From assembly GCA_015061685.1 (NCBI GenBank), contig SUWD01000016.1, positions 1 to 57,467 on the forward strand: DNA of 57,467 bases, in the 5' to 3' direction. Position numbers and translations under genes: made by a program. The DNA is from Lentisphaerota bacterium. GTDB taxonomy: Bacteria; Verrucomicrobiota; Lentisphaeria; Victivallales; Victivallaceae. Positions 17,001-25,904 of the stretch are shown here, in pieces. Each line of letters opens with the position of its first letter. Position 1 is the stretch's first letter. The notes below the pieces were generated by a model. The model had not been told where the DNA came from, searched no databases, and worked only from the letters and a program-made list of their open reading frames with translations.

Positions 17001-17450
17001 GTCACCGGAAACAACCGCAAATGGATCTGCCGCACTTTTGTCACCATCCAGCTGGCATTTGACTTCCCGATGGTGGTTTGGGGCAAAGACTTTGATCCGG
17101 TGGTTACCGAAACCTGGAAAAAGGTTTACAATTTCGGCTATGCTTCAAATAATTGCGAGATAATTCCTTTCTGGAAGCCGGGATTCCATCCGGTAACGTG
17201 CAGCAATCCGGAAATCAGGATCAGCACCTACAAACGTACCGACAAAAATGAAGCTCTGATCGCAGTTTGCGATCTGGGCAATTCGGCAAAAACCGTCACA
17301 GTGGATATTGCCGGATTGGCGTACACCGAACCGACTGCAGTCAATGAAGAAACCGGAGCTGTCTATCCGGTGAAAGATAACAAAATCACCGTGGAATTGC
17401 CCCGGCGTGATTTCCGGCTGATAAGAATCAAAGGTAACTTAAAAAAATAA
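14067..17450 (+). CDS. Large secreted glycoside-hydrolase-like protein (CBM9-like N-terminus, DUF6067-like)
   Basis: A 1127-residue protein with a signal peptide (about 1-20). A CBM9-like domain (V-I-D-G-K-I-N-D-S-E-W-A near 33-44, D-D-T-I-E-F near 110-115) comes first. A long beta-rich middle region follows, then a C-terminal TIM-barrel-like region with D-G-I-Y-Y-D-N-V-R near 862-870 and W-G-K-D near 1009-1012. The overall layout matches what I know of DUF6067-type glycoside hydrolase domain proteins; that assignment is from memory of family features. It lies between the two LamG paralogues, suggesting a three-gene module. The GGAGG ribosome site lies in the end of the upstream gene. Confidence 0.65.
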   Translation: MKKLLLPLLMFITTALFADARPMARIPAMPKAPVIDGKINDSEWAYASGQYGTLKYFTDLLTDRQANFYFGWDKKNIYFACRSELPPAGQKLLARVRKNNIMVTADDTIEFLIYPPESKYAYHLIINKLGSYYSAKYEIMDGAVITTPVIFQPKNLKTASSEKNGNWEFELQLPLSEIGVSGNIPANKAWGVQMVRSWQNPADASSWSKTRLFCDINTMGQFYFDNSALPVSFLGLGPDYGDGDYKVRFRVFNTGKNPRNIRCYTLVKSTAVPRMLNTEVKIAPGKYHDFTLSYIEKAPFTFDFTGEITDAASGKMLFQRQFSFNAPKKIRWDSPDQSLNSTSLEIGYYPYSGIVKARYGSPDVPASKDVTKVELSLLNSKNELIGSVIEAEKCKNGFRKQWTPKNLADGEYTIKADIFWKSGKKETLSQRFKVKHFEWEHNNIGKERIIIPPFKPLQVNKDQREIHALLTGYKAAGGFWDAVYAQGENILAAPVTLSVNGNRKFFTEENFSFNETSADKVVTKTKLTGKGLNLQIENDYDYDGMCKATLTFTPDSEGFAAESMVIDIPLKDSVAKLYHCVNDVPRYHPTDYLPEKQGVLWDSRMGKLHPKINGNFWPYVWIGGIYKGFSFFAANDLNWSLDHTKPALEIIRKGDQVALRVHLVNMPIIWKKEFKIVIGFQPSPVKPQPENWQKFYDRGKPAAHAVPITILSPYSYGSGRWWNPFPVGGDYTIVNHLSKVNRRTENKLTTEIIDRFFNKHKGEIDILTKGNSYGGSAVFHEHLHRGRNHQPLCDLMYPYMNPRSADNQWEMYQVYQNEWYFTEYRTNIDYDEYNIEASPSYQDMMLWYARKMLREGMDGIYYDNVRVRATFDPVRGPAYELGDGTVQPFFDFFSFRELLKRTATMIYLEKKFLIDDRPFFLLHMTNGALLPFLSFGTVQVDLESEFGPKEFHDRFSEGYYLTETIGTQAGCIPEILNLVTGNNRKWICRTFVTIQLAFDFPMVVWGKDFDPVVTETWKKVYNFGYASNNCEIIPFWKPGFHPVTCSNPEIRISTYKRTDKNEALIAVCDLGNSAKTVTVDIAGLAYTEPTAVNEETGAVYPVKDNKITVELPRRDFRLIRIKGNLKK

Positions 17451-17476
17451 TCATATCAACAAAAGGAGGTTTTCCA

Positions 17477-18226
17477 ATGCTGAAAAAATTACTGCTTCCC
17501 GGATTAATTGCTGCAACATCGGTTTTTGCAGCAGATAATCCCCCAATCACCGCTGCCGATGCTCTTTCCTTGCGGGTGAGCTTTGACAACGGTACAACCG
17601 CAGAGGTCGCCGCCGGACGCAAAACCGCTTGTGAGGCAAGAGGAAAAGTTGCCTATGCCGACGGAATCAACGGCGGCAAGGCCCTCATTTCCGGGGTCAA
17701 TGGTGCAACCATGATCTACGAGTACAAAAACAATGTGGATTTTGATCAGCCCGGAACCATGATGCTGTGGTTCAAAGCCAACACCGACTGGCACAAAAAT
17801 CCGCCTCCATTCATGGTTTATTTCGGTTGGGGCAACAATAAAGGTCTGCTGCATGTGCGTGTCAGCCGCAACCCTGCCAAAGCCTGTATCTGCCGCCGCC
17901 CGATGGAAGTGTGGCTCTACCACTACCCCAACCGCCGCAATGCTACTTTGGTCATGCAGGCTCCGGCTCTGACCAAGTTGTGTCAGGGATGGCATCTGGT
18001 CGCTATGGCATGGGATAAAGATCAACTTTTCCTCAGTTACGACGGAATGCCTTTCCGGGCATACAAGCTTGAGAAACCTTTTTCCAATGCTGATTTTGCC
18101 CACAGTCCGCGTTTTGCGGTCGGACAGGCTGTCTCTGAATTTCTCATTGATGAATTCAGAGTTTATAAAAAGAAACTTTCTGATGATGAATTACAGGAAG
18201 TTTGGGAACTTGGAAACGGTTTCTGA
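17477..18226 (+). CDS. Secreted LamG/concanavalin-like domain protein, paralogue B
   Basis: A 249-residue paralogue of the product at 13301-14065. Signal peptide about 1-19 (S-V-F-A-A). It shares G-W-H-L-V-A-M-A-W, S-Y-D-G-M-P-F-R-A-Y-K-L, the C-x-C-R-R segment and the K-K-L-S-D-D-E-L ending. The near-collinear similarity shows a tandem duplication around the large enzyme gene. AAAGGAGG precedes the ATG by about 8 nt, the best ribosome site of the locus, so it may be made in large amounts. It is probably a glycan-binding accessory protein. Confidence 0.75.
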   Translation: MLKKLLLPGLIAATSVFAADNPPITAADALSLRVSFDNGTTAEVAAGRKTACEARGKVAYADGINGGKALISGVNGATMIYEYKNNVDFDQPGTMMLWFKANTDWHKNPPPFMVYFGWGNNKGLLHVRVSRNPAKACICRRPMEVWLYHYPNRRNATLVMQAPALTKLCQGWHLVAMAWDKDQLFLSYDGMPFRAYKLEKPFSNADFAHSPRFAVGQAVSEFLIDEFRVYKKKLSDDELQEVWELGNGF

Positions 18227-18261
18227 GTGAAACTGAAATATAAGCAAAAGGAGATTTTACT

Positions 18262-19008
18262 ATGAACAAATATTCTTTCCATACTGGAAAGAAGCCCATG
18301 GGCTTCACCCTTATCGAACTGCTCGTCGTGATCGCCATTATCGCTATTCTGGCAGCAATATTGCTCCCTGCCCTCAATTCAGCGAGAGAGCGTGGCCGCA
18401 GTGCCAGCTGTATCAACAACCTCAAACAATTCGGTAATGCGTCTATGCAATACACCAGTAACAATGATGACTATTACGCCGGTTTTTACATGTCTCCGAG
18501 TGTCACCGGCAGTGCATTTCGTTGGTTGCCTCAACTCTATCCCTATCTTGGGACTGTTACAGTTGCGGCTTGCCCATCAGCTCCTGCTATGCAAAGATTT
18601 GATTTACTGACGAATGCAACTGTCGAACAAATACAGGGAACAACCATTGCCGATGCGGTCAGCTACGGTATAAATGGTTGGAGAGTTAATTCTTCTGAAG
18701 TCAATCTTGCAAAACGATTTGAATATAGTTCTCTTAAAGCAGGAAAAACAAAAAACACTAATGTTGTTTACCTTGCAGATACCGCAGGAACAAGTCAAGC
18801 TCTTTATCCTAACTGTATTAACGGACATGGACAGGCATATCCGAACTACTTCCGCCCTCTGGTTTTTCCATTTCGCTGTCAAACGCTCTATTTTGCTCAC
18901 AGTAATTCCGTTAATATGCTGCACGTAGACGGACATGTATCCAATCTCAACAAAAATGCTGCGGTAAACGATAATATTGATGATGCAAAATTATTTGATG
19001 TTGAATAA
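18262..19008 (+). CDS. Prepilin-type N-terminal cleavage/methylation protein, second copy
   Basis: A 248-residue paralogue of the product at 6120-6866. It has a shorter 14-residue leader (ends K-P-M-G) and the same mature start F-T-L-I-E-L-L with Glu at +5, then [12 protein letters not shown]. The C-terminal half differs except for the D-G-H-V motif near 221-224. It is probably cleaved by prepilin peptidase and assembled as a pseudopilin or minor pilin. AAAGGAG lies upstream of the ATG. Low identity outside the N-terminus suggests separate partners rather than recent gene doubling. Confidence 0.85.
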   Translation: MNKYSFHTGKKPMGFTLIELLVVIAIIAILAAILLPALNSARERGRSASCINNLKQFGNASMQYTSNNDDYYAGFYMSPSVTGSAFRWLPQLYPYLGTVTVAACPSAPAMQRFDLLTNATVEQIQGTTIADAVSYGINGWRVNSSEVNLAKRFEYSSLKAGKTKNTNVVYLADTAGTSQALYPNCINGHGQAYPNYFRPLVFPFRCQTLYFAHSNSVNMLHVDGHVSNLNKNAAVNDNIDDAKLFDVE

Positions 19009-19080
19009 TAACATAATATACTTGAGAATTCCCCGGAAATATAATCCATACGGGTAATTCAAAACAACAAGAGGAAAACA

Positions 19081-22000
19081 ATGCTTTCATTAAGTGAAAA
19101 AATCCGGCAGTCCGGCAATCCGGCAAGTCAATTCCGGGGAGCCCCTTTCTGGGCTCTTACCGGAGATTTGCAGGCTGAAGAGTTGGTCGAACAGATCCGC
19201 AACTTCAAAAAAATGGGATTGGGCGGATTCTTTCTCCACGCCAGAATCGGTTTGGAAACCGAATACCTTTCAGAAAAATGGTTCGATCTGATCCGGGTCT
19301 GTGTGGAAGAAGCACGCAAACTGGATATGAAAGCATACCTCTATGATGAGGACCGCTATCCCTCCGGTGACGCCGGAGCTTTAGCGGTCAAAGATCATCC
19401 CGAATTCCGCTCTCAAAGGATCTTTCTGGAGGAAATTGAATTTGAGAATGTGAAAAATTACTCCATCCCGGAAAATACCGTTTCCATTTTCGCCGCCAAA
19501 CATGCCGGCAGTGATAAAAAGATCAAAGATCTCCGCCGCATACAGCAAACGTCCGAGGTCAATGAGGAAGAATTCATGCTGGTCTTTACCAAAGGTGAGG
19601 CACAGCATAACTCATGGTACAACGGATATTGTTATCTGGATACGCTCAATAAAGATGCCGTCAAATACTTTATTGAATTGACCCATGAGCAGTATTACAA
19701 GCACTTCAAAGATGATTTCGGGACGGTGATCCCGGCTATTTTCTGCGATGAACCGCGTTACGGATTCGTCAGTACCATGCTCCCGTGGGAGGATGAAACC
19801 GTCTATTCAACCCCGTGGAACGATCAACTGCGGGAAAATATCCGCAACAATCACGGCATAGACATCTTTGAATACCTCCCTGCCCTCTTTTTTGATATTG
19901 AAAACAATCTGTACCCCTCTGAAAGATACTGTTATATTGCTGAATTGACCGCCCTTTTCCTTGACAGTTTCATGAATACTGTCTATCAGTGGTGCGAAGA
20001 ACACAACATCATGCTCACCGGACACATGATCGGTGAAGATACCCTCGCTACTCAAAGCTGGAGCTGCGGTAGCTGTATGCGGGCATACAAATACTTCGGA
20101 ATGCCCGGTATGGATCAGCTTGGCGAAATGACAAGAGGATATCAGGTCGCCAAACAGCTCTCCTCCGCCGCCCGTCAGCTCGGCAAACCTTTGCGGTTGA
20201 CCGAAACTTACGGCTGTACCGGATGGGACTTCCCCCTTGCCGGTCACAAAGCTCTGGGAGATTGGCAGGTCGTCAGCGGTATCAACTTCCGCTGTCAACA
20301 CCTCGCTCACTACACCATCCGGGGTGAAGCTAAACGGGATTACCCGGCAAGCATCTCCTACCAGTCTCCATGGAACAGCGAATACAGTCACATCGAAAAT
20401 TACTTCTCCCGGCTCAATCTGATGCTCACCGGCAATGAGGAAAAACGGGATATCCTGCTCTTTTCCCCCATTGAATCAGCATGGCTGCAGATCAAAAAAG
20501 ATTTGTGGTGCGACAAAGATATTGCCGGATTTGACCGGGAATTCATCGCCGTACAAAATGAACTCCTGAAAAATCAGCTCGATTTTGATTTTGCCGATGA
20601 AGTTCTTGCTCTCGAACTTGGCAATGTTATTCAATCCGGAGACGGTACACCGCTGCTGCAAATAGGCAAAGCGGCATATAAAATGGTTATTCTGCCCTCT
20701 ATGATAACCATCCGGCAGACTACCGTCGATCTGTTGGAAAAATTCATTACCGCCGGAGGAAAAGTTTTTGCCTGCGGTTCACTCCCCTGCCGGATCAACG
20801 GTAAAGAGTCGGCTGAAAAACTCAACTGTTTCACCGCAAAACTGAATAAAATACCGCTGAAAAAATTAAGCGATGCCGCCGAATATCTCCGCAGAGTGGA
20901 AGTCACCGGAAAGGAAAACAAACGCTCTGACAGCATTCTTTATATGGAAAGTGCCGGAAAAGATTGCGAATATCTCTTTTTGGTAAATACCGGATATCCG
21001 CTGGATACTGTAATTGAAAACAGCAGCGTTTTACGCTGTCCGGCAGTCGCAGAACGCACTCTTGCAGTAAATAATGCCACTCTTTACTGGAATGTTTCTG
21101 AAAAATATGACCGCTATATGGAATTCATCCCCGAATCTGGAGCATTGCTGCCTTTGGAGGTGAAATTTATTGGCGGCAAAGCAGTCATTCCGGTATCAAT
21201 GGATGCTCTGGCAAGCAAAATGATCATCCGTACTGAAAGAAATTGGCAGGAACCGTCTGTGACAGAATTGCTCAAGGTAAAAATGGATTCCCCCAATGTG
21301 CTTCTGCTCGACAGCTTTGAAGCATCCTTCCCGCCTGCAAAAGAGTTCACAGAACCATTGCTCGCAACGGCTCTGGATGATGAGATCAGAAAAAAAATCG
21401 GACTGCCCAGACGGAACTTCATGATGATCCAGCCGTGGTTCCGCAAAAAATTCCAGCTGGCGGAAAAAAGAGCTTCCGCCCCGGTGGAACTGCGGAAAAT
21501 ATTCCGTATCGACGCCCTGCCGGCAGTAGACGTTTTCCTCGCTCTGGAAGAACCTGAACTCTATGAGATCTCTATCAACGGTAAAGTGATAGATAATTCC
21601 ACGGAAGGTTTCTTCATTGATAAAGCCATCTGCAAAATAAAACTCCCGGCAAATGTTTTGCACCCCGGAGAAAATACTCTGCTCTGCCGCTGCGTTTATT
21701 CAGAAAAACATCCGGGACTGGAAGCTATGTATATTCTGGGGGATTTCGGAGTGAAACTTGACGGCAATGACGGAGTTATCACCGCAAAGAATGAGAAGCT
21801 CTCCATCGGCGACATCTCCGGTCAGGGGTATCCGTTTTACAGCGGCAATATAACTTACTCATTTCAAGTGCCGCCGCTGGCAAAGGAAGTTGAAATAACT
21901 TCTTTCAAAGGTGCTGTTGCTTCTGTCAGATATCAGAATATGGTTCTGCCGCCGGTGATAAACGCTCCGGGGAAAATCCCCCTGCCCCCAGGCGGAGGAA

Positions 22001-22158
22001 ATCTGGAAATAACCATCTGTATCTCCCCCCGGAATCTTTTCGGCCCGTTTTACTGGCCGGGAAAATTAAGTTCCTGCGGCCCGGATCAATTCACCTGTAC
22101 CAAAAATCCGGTACGGCAACTGACCGAAGCAGGTTTGACAGACATTTCAATCAATTAA
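19081..22158 (+). CDS. Predicted glycoside hydrolase, GH106-like (alpha-L-rhamnosidase-related)
   Basis: A 1025-residue protein without a signal peptide, so probably cytoplasmic. The N-terminus (P-F-W-A-L-T-G-D-L near 23-31; M-G-L-G-G-F-F-L-H-A-R near 45-55; A-Y-L-Y-D-E-D-R-Y-P-S-G near 88-99) is the barrel start seen in GH106-like enzymes. Other barrel segments include I-F-C-D-E-P-R-Y near 220-227 and L-T-G-H-M-I-G-E near 312-319, whose Glu residues are catalytic candidates. The C-terminal third is a beta-sandwich resembling sugar-binding domains of large glycosidases. Rhamnosidase activity is the family's best-known one, but the group is wide. An intergenic AGAGGA precedes the ATG. Confidence 0.7.
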   Translation: MLSLSEKIRQSGNPASQFRGAPFWALTGDLQAEELVEQIRNFKKMGLGGFFLHARIGLETEYLSEKWFDLIRVCVEEARKLDMKAYLYDEDRYPSGDAGALAVKDHPEFRSQRIFLEEIEFENVKNYSIPENTVSIFAAKHAGSDKKIKDLRRIQQTSEVNEEEFMLVFTKGEAQHNSWYNGYCYLDTLNKDAVKYFIELTHEQYYKHFKDDFGTVIPAIFCDEPRYGFVSTMLPWEDETVYSTPWNDQLRENIRNNHGIDIFEYLPALFFDIENNLYPSERYCYIAELTALFLDSFMNTVYQWCEEHNIMLTGHMIGEDTLATQSWSCGSCMRAYKYFGMPGMDQLGEMTRGYQVAKQLSSAARQLGKPLRLTETYGCTGWDFPLAGHKALGDWQVVSGINFRCQHLAHYTIRGEAKRDYPASISYQSPWNSEYSHIENYFSRLNLMLTGNEEKRDILLFSPIESAWLQIKKDLWCDKDIAGFDREFIAVQNELLKNQLDFDFADEVLALELGNVIQSGDGTPLLQIGKAAYKMVILPSMITIRQTTVDLLEKFITAGGKVFACGSLPCRINGKESAEKLNCFTAKLNKIPLKKLSDAAEYLRRVEVTGKENKRSDSILYMESAGKDCEYLFLVNTGYPLDTVIENSSVLRCPAVAERTLAVNNATLYWNVSEKYDRYMEFIPESGALLPLEVKFIGGKAVIPVSMDALASKMIIRTERNWQEPSVTELLKVKMDSPNVLLLDSFEASFPPAKEFTEPLLATALDDEIRKKIGLPRRNFMMIQPWFRKKFQLAEKRASAPVELRKIFRIDALPAVDVFLALEEPELYEISINGKVIDNSTEGFFIDKAICKIKLPANVLHPGENTLLCRCVYSEKHPGLEAMYILGDFGVKLDGNDGVITAKNEKLSIGDISGQGYPFYSGNITYSFQVPPLAKEVEITSFKGAVASVRYQNMVLPPVINAPGKIPLPPGGGNLEITICISPRNLFGPFYWPGKLSSCGPDQFTCTKNPVRQLTEAGLTDISIN

Positions 22159-22165
22159 TCAATAG

Positions 22166-22444
22166 ATAATGTCCCGAATTTTGTGAAACTCGTAACAGGA
22201 GCTTATAAACAAACATTTTTGTTAACGTATAAAACATATCACATAAGTTGTGATTTGTCAAACCGGCAAACACGGGTTAGATCTAACCGGTGGATGCAGT
22301 GTGAGGCAAGGTCGCAGACAAATCAAGGCGGATGAGCAGGAGTGTACTAAACGTACATGACTGCGAATACGTCCGCTGATTTGCCAAGAGATTGCCCGCA
22401 ATGCACCACCGCAGGAAAGATTTCTCACAAAAAATGAGACAATA
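22166..22444 (+). repeat. Dispersed inverted-repeat element, copy 3
   Basis: A complete 279-bp copy filling most of the 315-nt gap between two glycosidase genes. Imperfect terminal inverted repeats: left TAATGTCCCGAATTTTGTGA, right TCACAAAAAATGAGACAATA. Internal symmetric motifs are ATCACA-TAAGT-TGTGAT, the perfect 14-nt palindrome GGTTAGATCTAACC, and nested arms CAAATCA/TGATTTG, GCGGA/TCCGC, GCAG/CTGC and TGTAC/GTACA around the loop TAAAC. It is non-coding and ends 29 bp before the next ATG. Confidence 0.8.
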
Positions 22445-22473
22445 ACAATCAATAATAAAGGAACTGTAACAAC

Positions 22474-24951
22474 ATGAAAAAATTTATTTTCACTATTTTA
22501 CTTGCGGCATCGGTTCTGCCGCTTTATGCCGCAAAAAAACTGCCCGCTTTGCAGAAAGAAATCAAACTGGAAAAATTCAGACTGGAAAAAAACGGTGATG
22601 AAAAAGTATTTGAATTGCCCAGCATCCCCGGTATCCCCGGCATGATCCCTGTTCTGCGGTGCCGGATGTTTTCCATTGGTAACGGCGGATGTAACTACTG
22701 CGTCAGAATCACTTTCAACGATACTCCGCTGGGAGCTTTGACCGCCGGAGGACGCCGGAGACTGCTTTTCAGAGATAAGTATTTCCACCTCAATGAACCA
22801 CAGTGGAAGCATAAAAATTTCCGCTTTTTCAACGGTTCAAATATCACATTGCCTTTTGCCCACAGCTGCAATGATGCCGATAAACGAACCACCGATAAAA
22901 TGGGATCACTCTTCTACTTCGACATCTCCGATGCCGCCCGGATCGACGTAAATACCATGACTTTCCGCAATATCCGTGCCAATCTGGGAACTCCTCACTT
23001 TGTCAGCATCGAGGAACTTTCCATCGGTTATCTGCCGGTAAATCAACTGCCCGCAAATGCCAACAGAAAACTGGATTATTCCACGCCCGCCAATAAAGTT
23101 GTTGAAGCCAACGGCGTAAAAATCGATCAATTTTCCGGCGGCGGATTCGCCGTAAGTTTCAACGGCGGAAAACCACTGGTTGCCGAAACTGCCATTTCAA
23201 TGGATCCGGAAGCTGCCGCCATACTCCCGGCAAAAGACCGTTCCACTCCCAAATGCCGGGTCATCACCGAAATCCGGGATAAAAAAACCCTCCGTGCTAA
23301 AATCAAATACGACAAATGGGAACTGGAAAGAACTCTGCGGATAAGCGATGACGGCAGAGTTGACTGGTTTGACTGCTGGAGCAACACCGGCAAAGAGGTC
23401 GCATATCTGCCTTTCCGTTACCGGGTCGGCTTGGCAAACAATTCAGCACAGACCTGGCTGCGTGGATCTCCCGGATTGCCGGAGAGCATATTTGTCACCA
23501 ACCCCACGATCTTCTTTGAAAATGCCGGTAATCCCGAAGCCGGATGCGGTCTGGTCATCGAAGATACCATTACCCGTTTCGTATTGAGTGCCGTTTCCGA
23601 AAACGGTGTGGTCGATCTCTTTTCCAATGTTCTGGTGATCGCCCCCGGCAAAAAACGTACTTTCCACTTTTCCATACAGGGCAGCGATCAGGGCGGTTAC
23701 TGGCACTTCATCAACGCTCTGCGTAAACGCTGGAACATCGGATTGTACGGCGTGGAACGTCCCTTTTTCTGGGCCCCGGTGATCCCCTCCATCCCCGGCA
23801 AAAATGCTGATGAAAGAATCCAGCATACCCTCGGTTCACTCGGACCGATCTCCGTGGCAATCACCCCGTGGCTCGGCAGAGTCGCAGGAAATCCGGAAGA
23901 TGACGGTTCCGGCAGGACAATCACCGAAATTCAACGGGAAAATCACGTTAAAGGCAGAGAAAAACTCGCCGCTGAAATCCGGCGTTACAAACGTCTGCTC
24001 CCCAATGCCAAAGTAATGTCTCTGCATCACCCGTCCATGTATCAGACCTACATGCCGGATTTTGACAACAATCCTCTGGCTGTCTCCGCCATCCGCAATG
24101 CCGACGGTTCCGCATATCACCATCTGGGCTATGACAGCATAATCCTCAAAGACCGGGTCAAAAAAGGATGGAAGATCATCTACTACCTCCCGTTGCCCGG
24201 TACTCCGTGGTATGACCATATTTTTGAGGATGTAAATTATCTGCTGGATAACGGCAGTGACGGATGCTACTTCGATGAATTCAGCTTCTGCACTCCCAAA
24301 GATTACCGCCGATATGACTACTCCAGCTGGGATGGATTCTCCGCTGATGTTGACGAAAACGGCAAAATCATCGCCCTTAAAAGCGATAATGCCTACACCA
24401 CGGAAGCATTCAAAAGTGCCCTCGTTCAGCGGTTGACCGCCAATGGAAAACTTTTCCTCGGCAACGGCGGAGACTGCACCAGAGTCGTAAGTTCTTCCGC
24501 CGGACACGGATTTATGGAGGGTACCGCCCTGGTCAATATGGCTGAAGGACACCTGCTCCAAGTGCCGCTGGTTCTCGGCAATTACGGTGATGAAAATAGC
24601 TCATCCGGCGTCATGCAGGCTGTAAGAGATGCTTTGAAACTCGGATGTATCTATTCACCGCATATCCGTACCAACCTCGTCATTTCAGGCGAAGACAACT
24701 TCGTCTGCAAGCTCTATCCCGTAACTGTCGTGGAAATCGGTCCGGGATTCGTAGCTGCCAAAGAGCGTCTGATTGCCGCACACTCCGGTACTTTCCGATG
24801 GCAGAATGCCCCGGATGGCGAAGTAACTCTCTACATCTACGATCACAACGGAACAAGGATCAAACACGGCGAAACGGCAACCGTCGCAAATGAATCCATC
24901 ACATTGCAAGTGCCGGAAAACGGTCTGGTCATTGCCGAATTGAACCAATAA
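22474..24951 (+). CDS. Secreted glycoside-hydrolase-like protein of unknown family
   Basis: An 825-residue protein with a signal peptide (about 1-19, L-Y-A-A). The first 400 residues look beta-rich and could be a binding or galactose-mutarotase-like domain. From about 430 the pattern is TIM-barrel-like: S-L-H-H-P-S-M-Y near 514-521, D-G-C-Y-F-D-E-F-S-F near 596-605 (an acid pair at a strand end, typical of a catalytic site) and L-G-N-G-G-D-C near 660-666. I do not recognise a numbered GH family. It lies at the end of the locus behind repeat copy 3, so its expression could be set apart from the genes upstream. It converges with the AraC gene 5 bp away. Confidence 0.6.
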   Translation: MKKFIFTILLAASVLPLYAAKKLPALQKEIKLEKFRLEKNGDEKVFELPSIPGIPGMIPVLRCRMFSIGNGGCNYCVRITFNDTPLGALTAGGRRRLLFRDKYFHLNEPQWKHKNFRFFNGSNITLPFAHSCNDADKRTTDKMGSLFYFDISDAARIDVNTMTFRNIRANLGTPHFVSIEELSIGYLPVNQLPANANRKLDYSTPANKVVEANGVKIDQFSGGGFAVSFNGGKPLVAETAISMDPEAAAILPAKDRSTPKCRVITEIRDKKTLRAKIKYDKWELERTLRISDDGRVDWFDCWSNTGKEVAYLPFRYRVGLANNSAQTWLRGSPGLPESIFVTNPTIFFENAGNPEAGCGLVIEDTITRFVLSAVSENGVVDLFSNVLVIAPGKKRTFHFSIQGSDQGGYWHFINALRKRWNIGLYGVERPFFWAPVIPSIPGKNADERIQHTLGSLGPISVAITPWLGRVAGNPEDDGSGRTITEIQRENHVKGREKLAAEIRRYKRLLPNAKVMSLHHPSMYQTYMPDFDNNPLAVSAIRNADGSAYHHLGYDSIILKDRVKKGWKIIYYLPLPGTPWYDHIFEDVNYLLDNGSDGCYFDEFSFCTPKDYRRYDYSSWDGFSADVDENGKIIALKSDNAYTTEAFKSALVQRLTANGKLFLGNGGDCTRVVSSSAGHGFMEGTALVNMAEGHLLQVPLVLGNYGDENSSSGVMQAVRDALKLGCIYSPHIRTNLVISGEDNFVCKLYPVTVVEIGPGFVAAKERLIAAHSGTFRWQNAPDGEVTLYIYDHNGTRIKHGETATVANESITLQVPENGLVIAELNQ

Positions 24952-24956
24952 GGAAA

Positions 24957-25826
24957 TCAATGGCTCCGGAATATTTTCCGGTATTCCAAAGGTGTCATAC
25001 CATAACGCTGACGGAAAAGCCTCGCCAGATAATTGCCATCGCAAAAACCATTTGCGATGGCAATTTCCATTATGGACATATCTCCGGAAGCCAACTGCAT
25101 ACGGGCATTTTCCAAGCGAAGCAATATACAATATTCCGTAGGAGAAACCCCGACTGCCGCTTTGAATTTATGGGCATAACTGGAAACACTCATCCCGTAA
25201 AACTTTGCCGCTTCTCCAATGGAAAAGGGCTTTTCCGGATGTTCTTCCATTTTGGCAACAGCTTCAAAAATACTCTTTTCCACCTGCCCCGGATGGCGTT
25301 TCACCCCCTTTACACTGCCGTCAAAAATAGAGTACAACAGCTCAAGCAAAGTCAATTCAACAGCAAGGAAACGGCTCGGTCGGGTTGACATCAATGCCAG
25401 ACGCAATTTCTGCACCAATTCTTCAACCAGTACAAATGCCGCCGGAGTAAGGTGAAGCAGATTTATCCCGAAATCACGGCGGGAAGCAAGAAAAGATTTG
25501 TAATATTCCAAAAATTCAAGTTTGGCAGCAATCCTTTCCCAATATGACCAGGCTATGCAAATATTGTAAACCCGGAAGTCCCGGCAGCGGCGGTAGGAGT
25601 GAGCTTCACCGGAAAGAATGGTGAAAACATCGCCTTTGATAATTGAACTCTCCAATTTGCCGCCATCATCATTGTGCAAGGTATGGATACCGTGTCCGAG
25701 ACGAACCAATGCAATTTCCAGATAATCGTGCCGATGCAGCAATGAAACCGGATCCTGATGCGTATCACGTACACATATCGGCAAGCCGTCAGGACAGTCA
25801 AAATTATTTATCGAGTAACAATACAT
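24957..25826 (-). CDS. AraC-family transcriptional regulator
   Basis: A 289-residue regulator. The N-terminal half (about 1-150) is a cupin-like ligand domain (H-R-H-D-Y-L-E-I-A-L-V near 31-41, G-D-V-F-T-I-L-S-G-E-A-H near 65-76). The C-terminal 100 residues are the double helix-turn-helix, with F-S-I-G-E-A-A-K-F-Y-G-M-S and the final F-C-D-G-N-Y-L-A-R-L-F-R-Q-R-Y-G-M-T-P. Sugar-responsive AraC proteins of this layout often control nearby glycosidase genes. It converges on the carbohydrate locus, whereas the GntR regulator stands at the other end. Confidence 0.88.
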   Translation of the reverse strand: MYCYSINNFDCPDGLPICVRDTHQDPVSLLHRHDYLEIALVRLGHGIHTLHNDDGGKLESSIIKGDVFTILSGEAHSYRRCRDFRVYNICIAWSYWERIAAKLEFLEYYKSFLASRRDFGINLLHLTPAAFVLVEELVQKLRLALMSTRPSRFLAVELTLLELLYSIFDGSVKGVKRHPGQVEKSIFEAVAKMEEHPEKPFSIGEAAKFYGMSVSSYAHKFKAAVGVSPTEYCILLRLENARMQLASGDMSIMEIAIANGFCDGNYLARLFRQRYGMTPLEYRKIFRSH

Positions 25827-25856
25827 AACTATTATCCCTTTTTCAACATACAGGAT

Positions 25857-25884
25857 AATATAGCACTGTTTTCAGATGTGTCAA
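25857..25884 (-). promoter_or_regulatory. Promoter of the AraC-type gene
   Basis: Minus strand: perfect TTGACA, 16 nt, TATATT, about 30 nt upstream of the ATG at 25826. Confidence 0.6.
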
Positions 25885-25904
25885 AGAGTATTTCTGCAAT
25901 ATTC

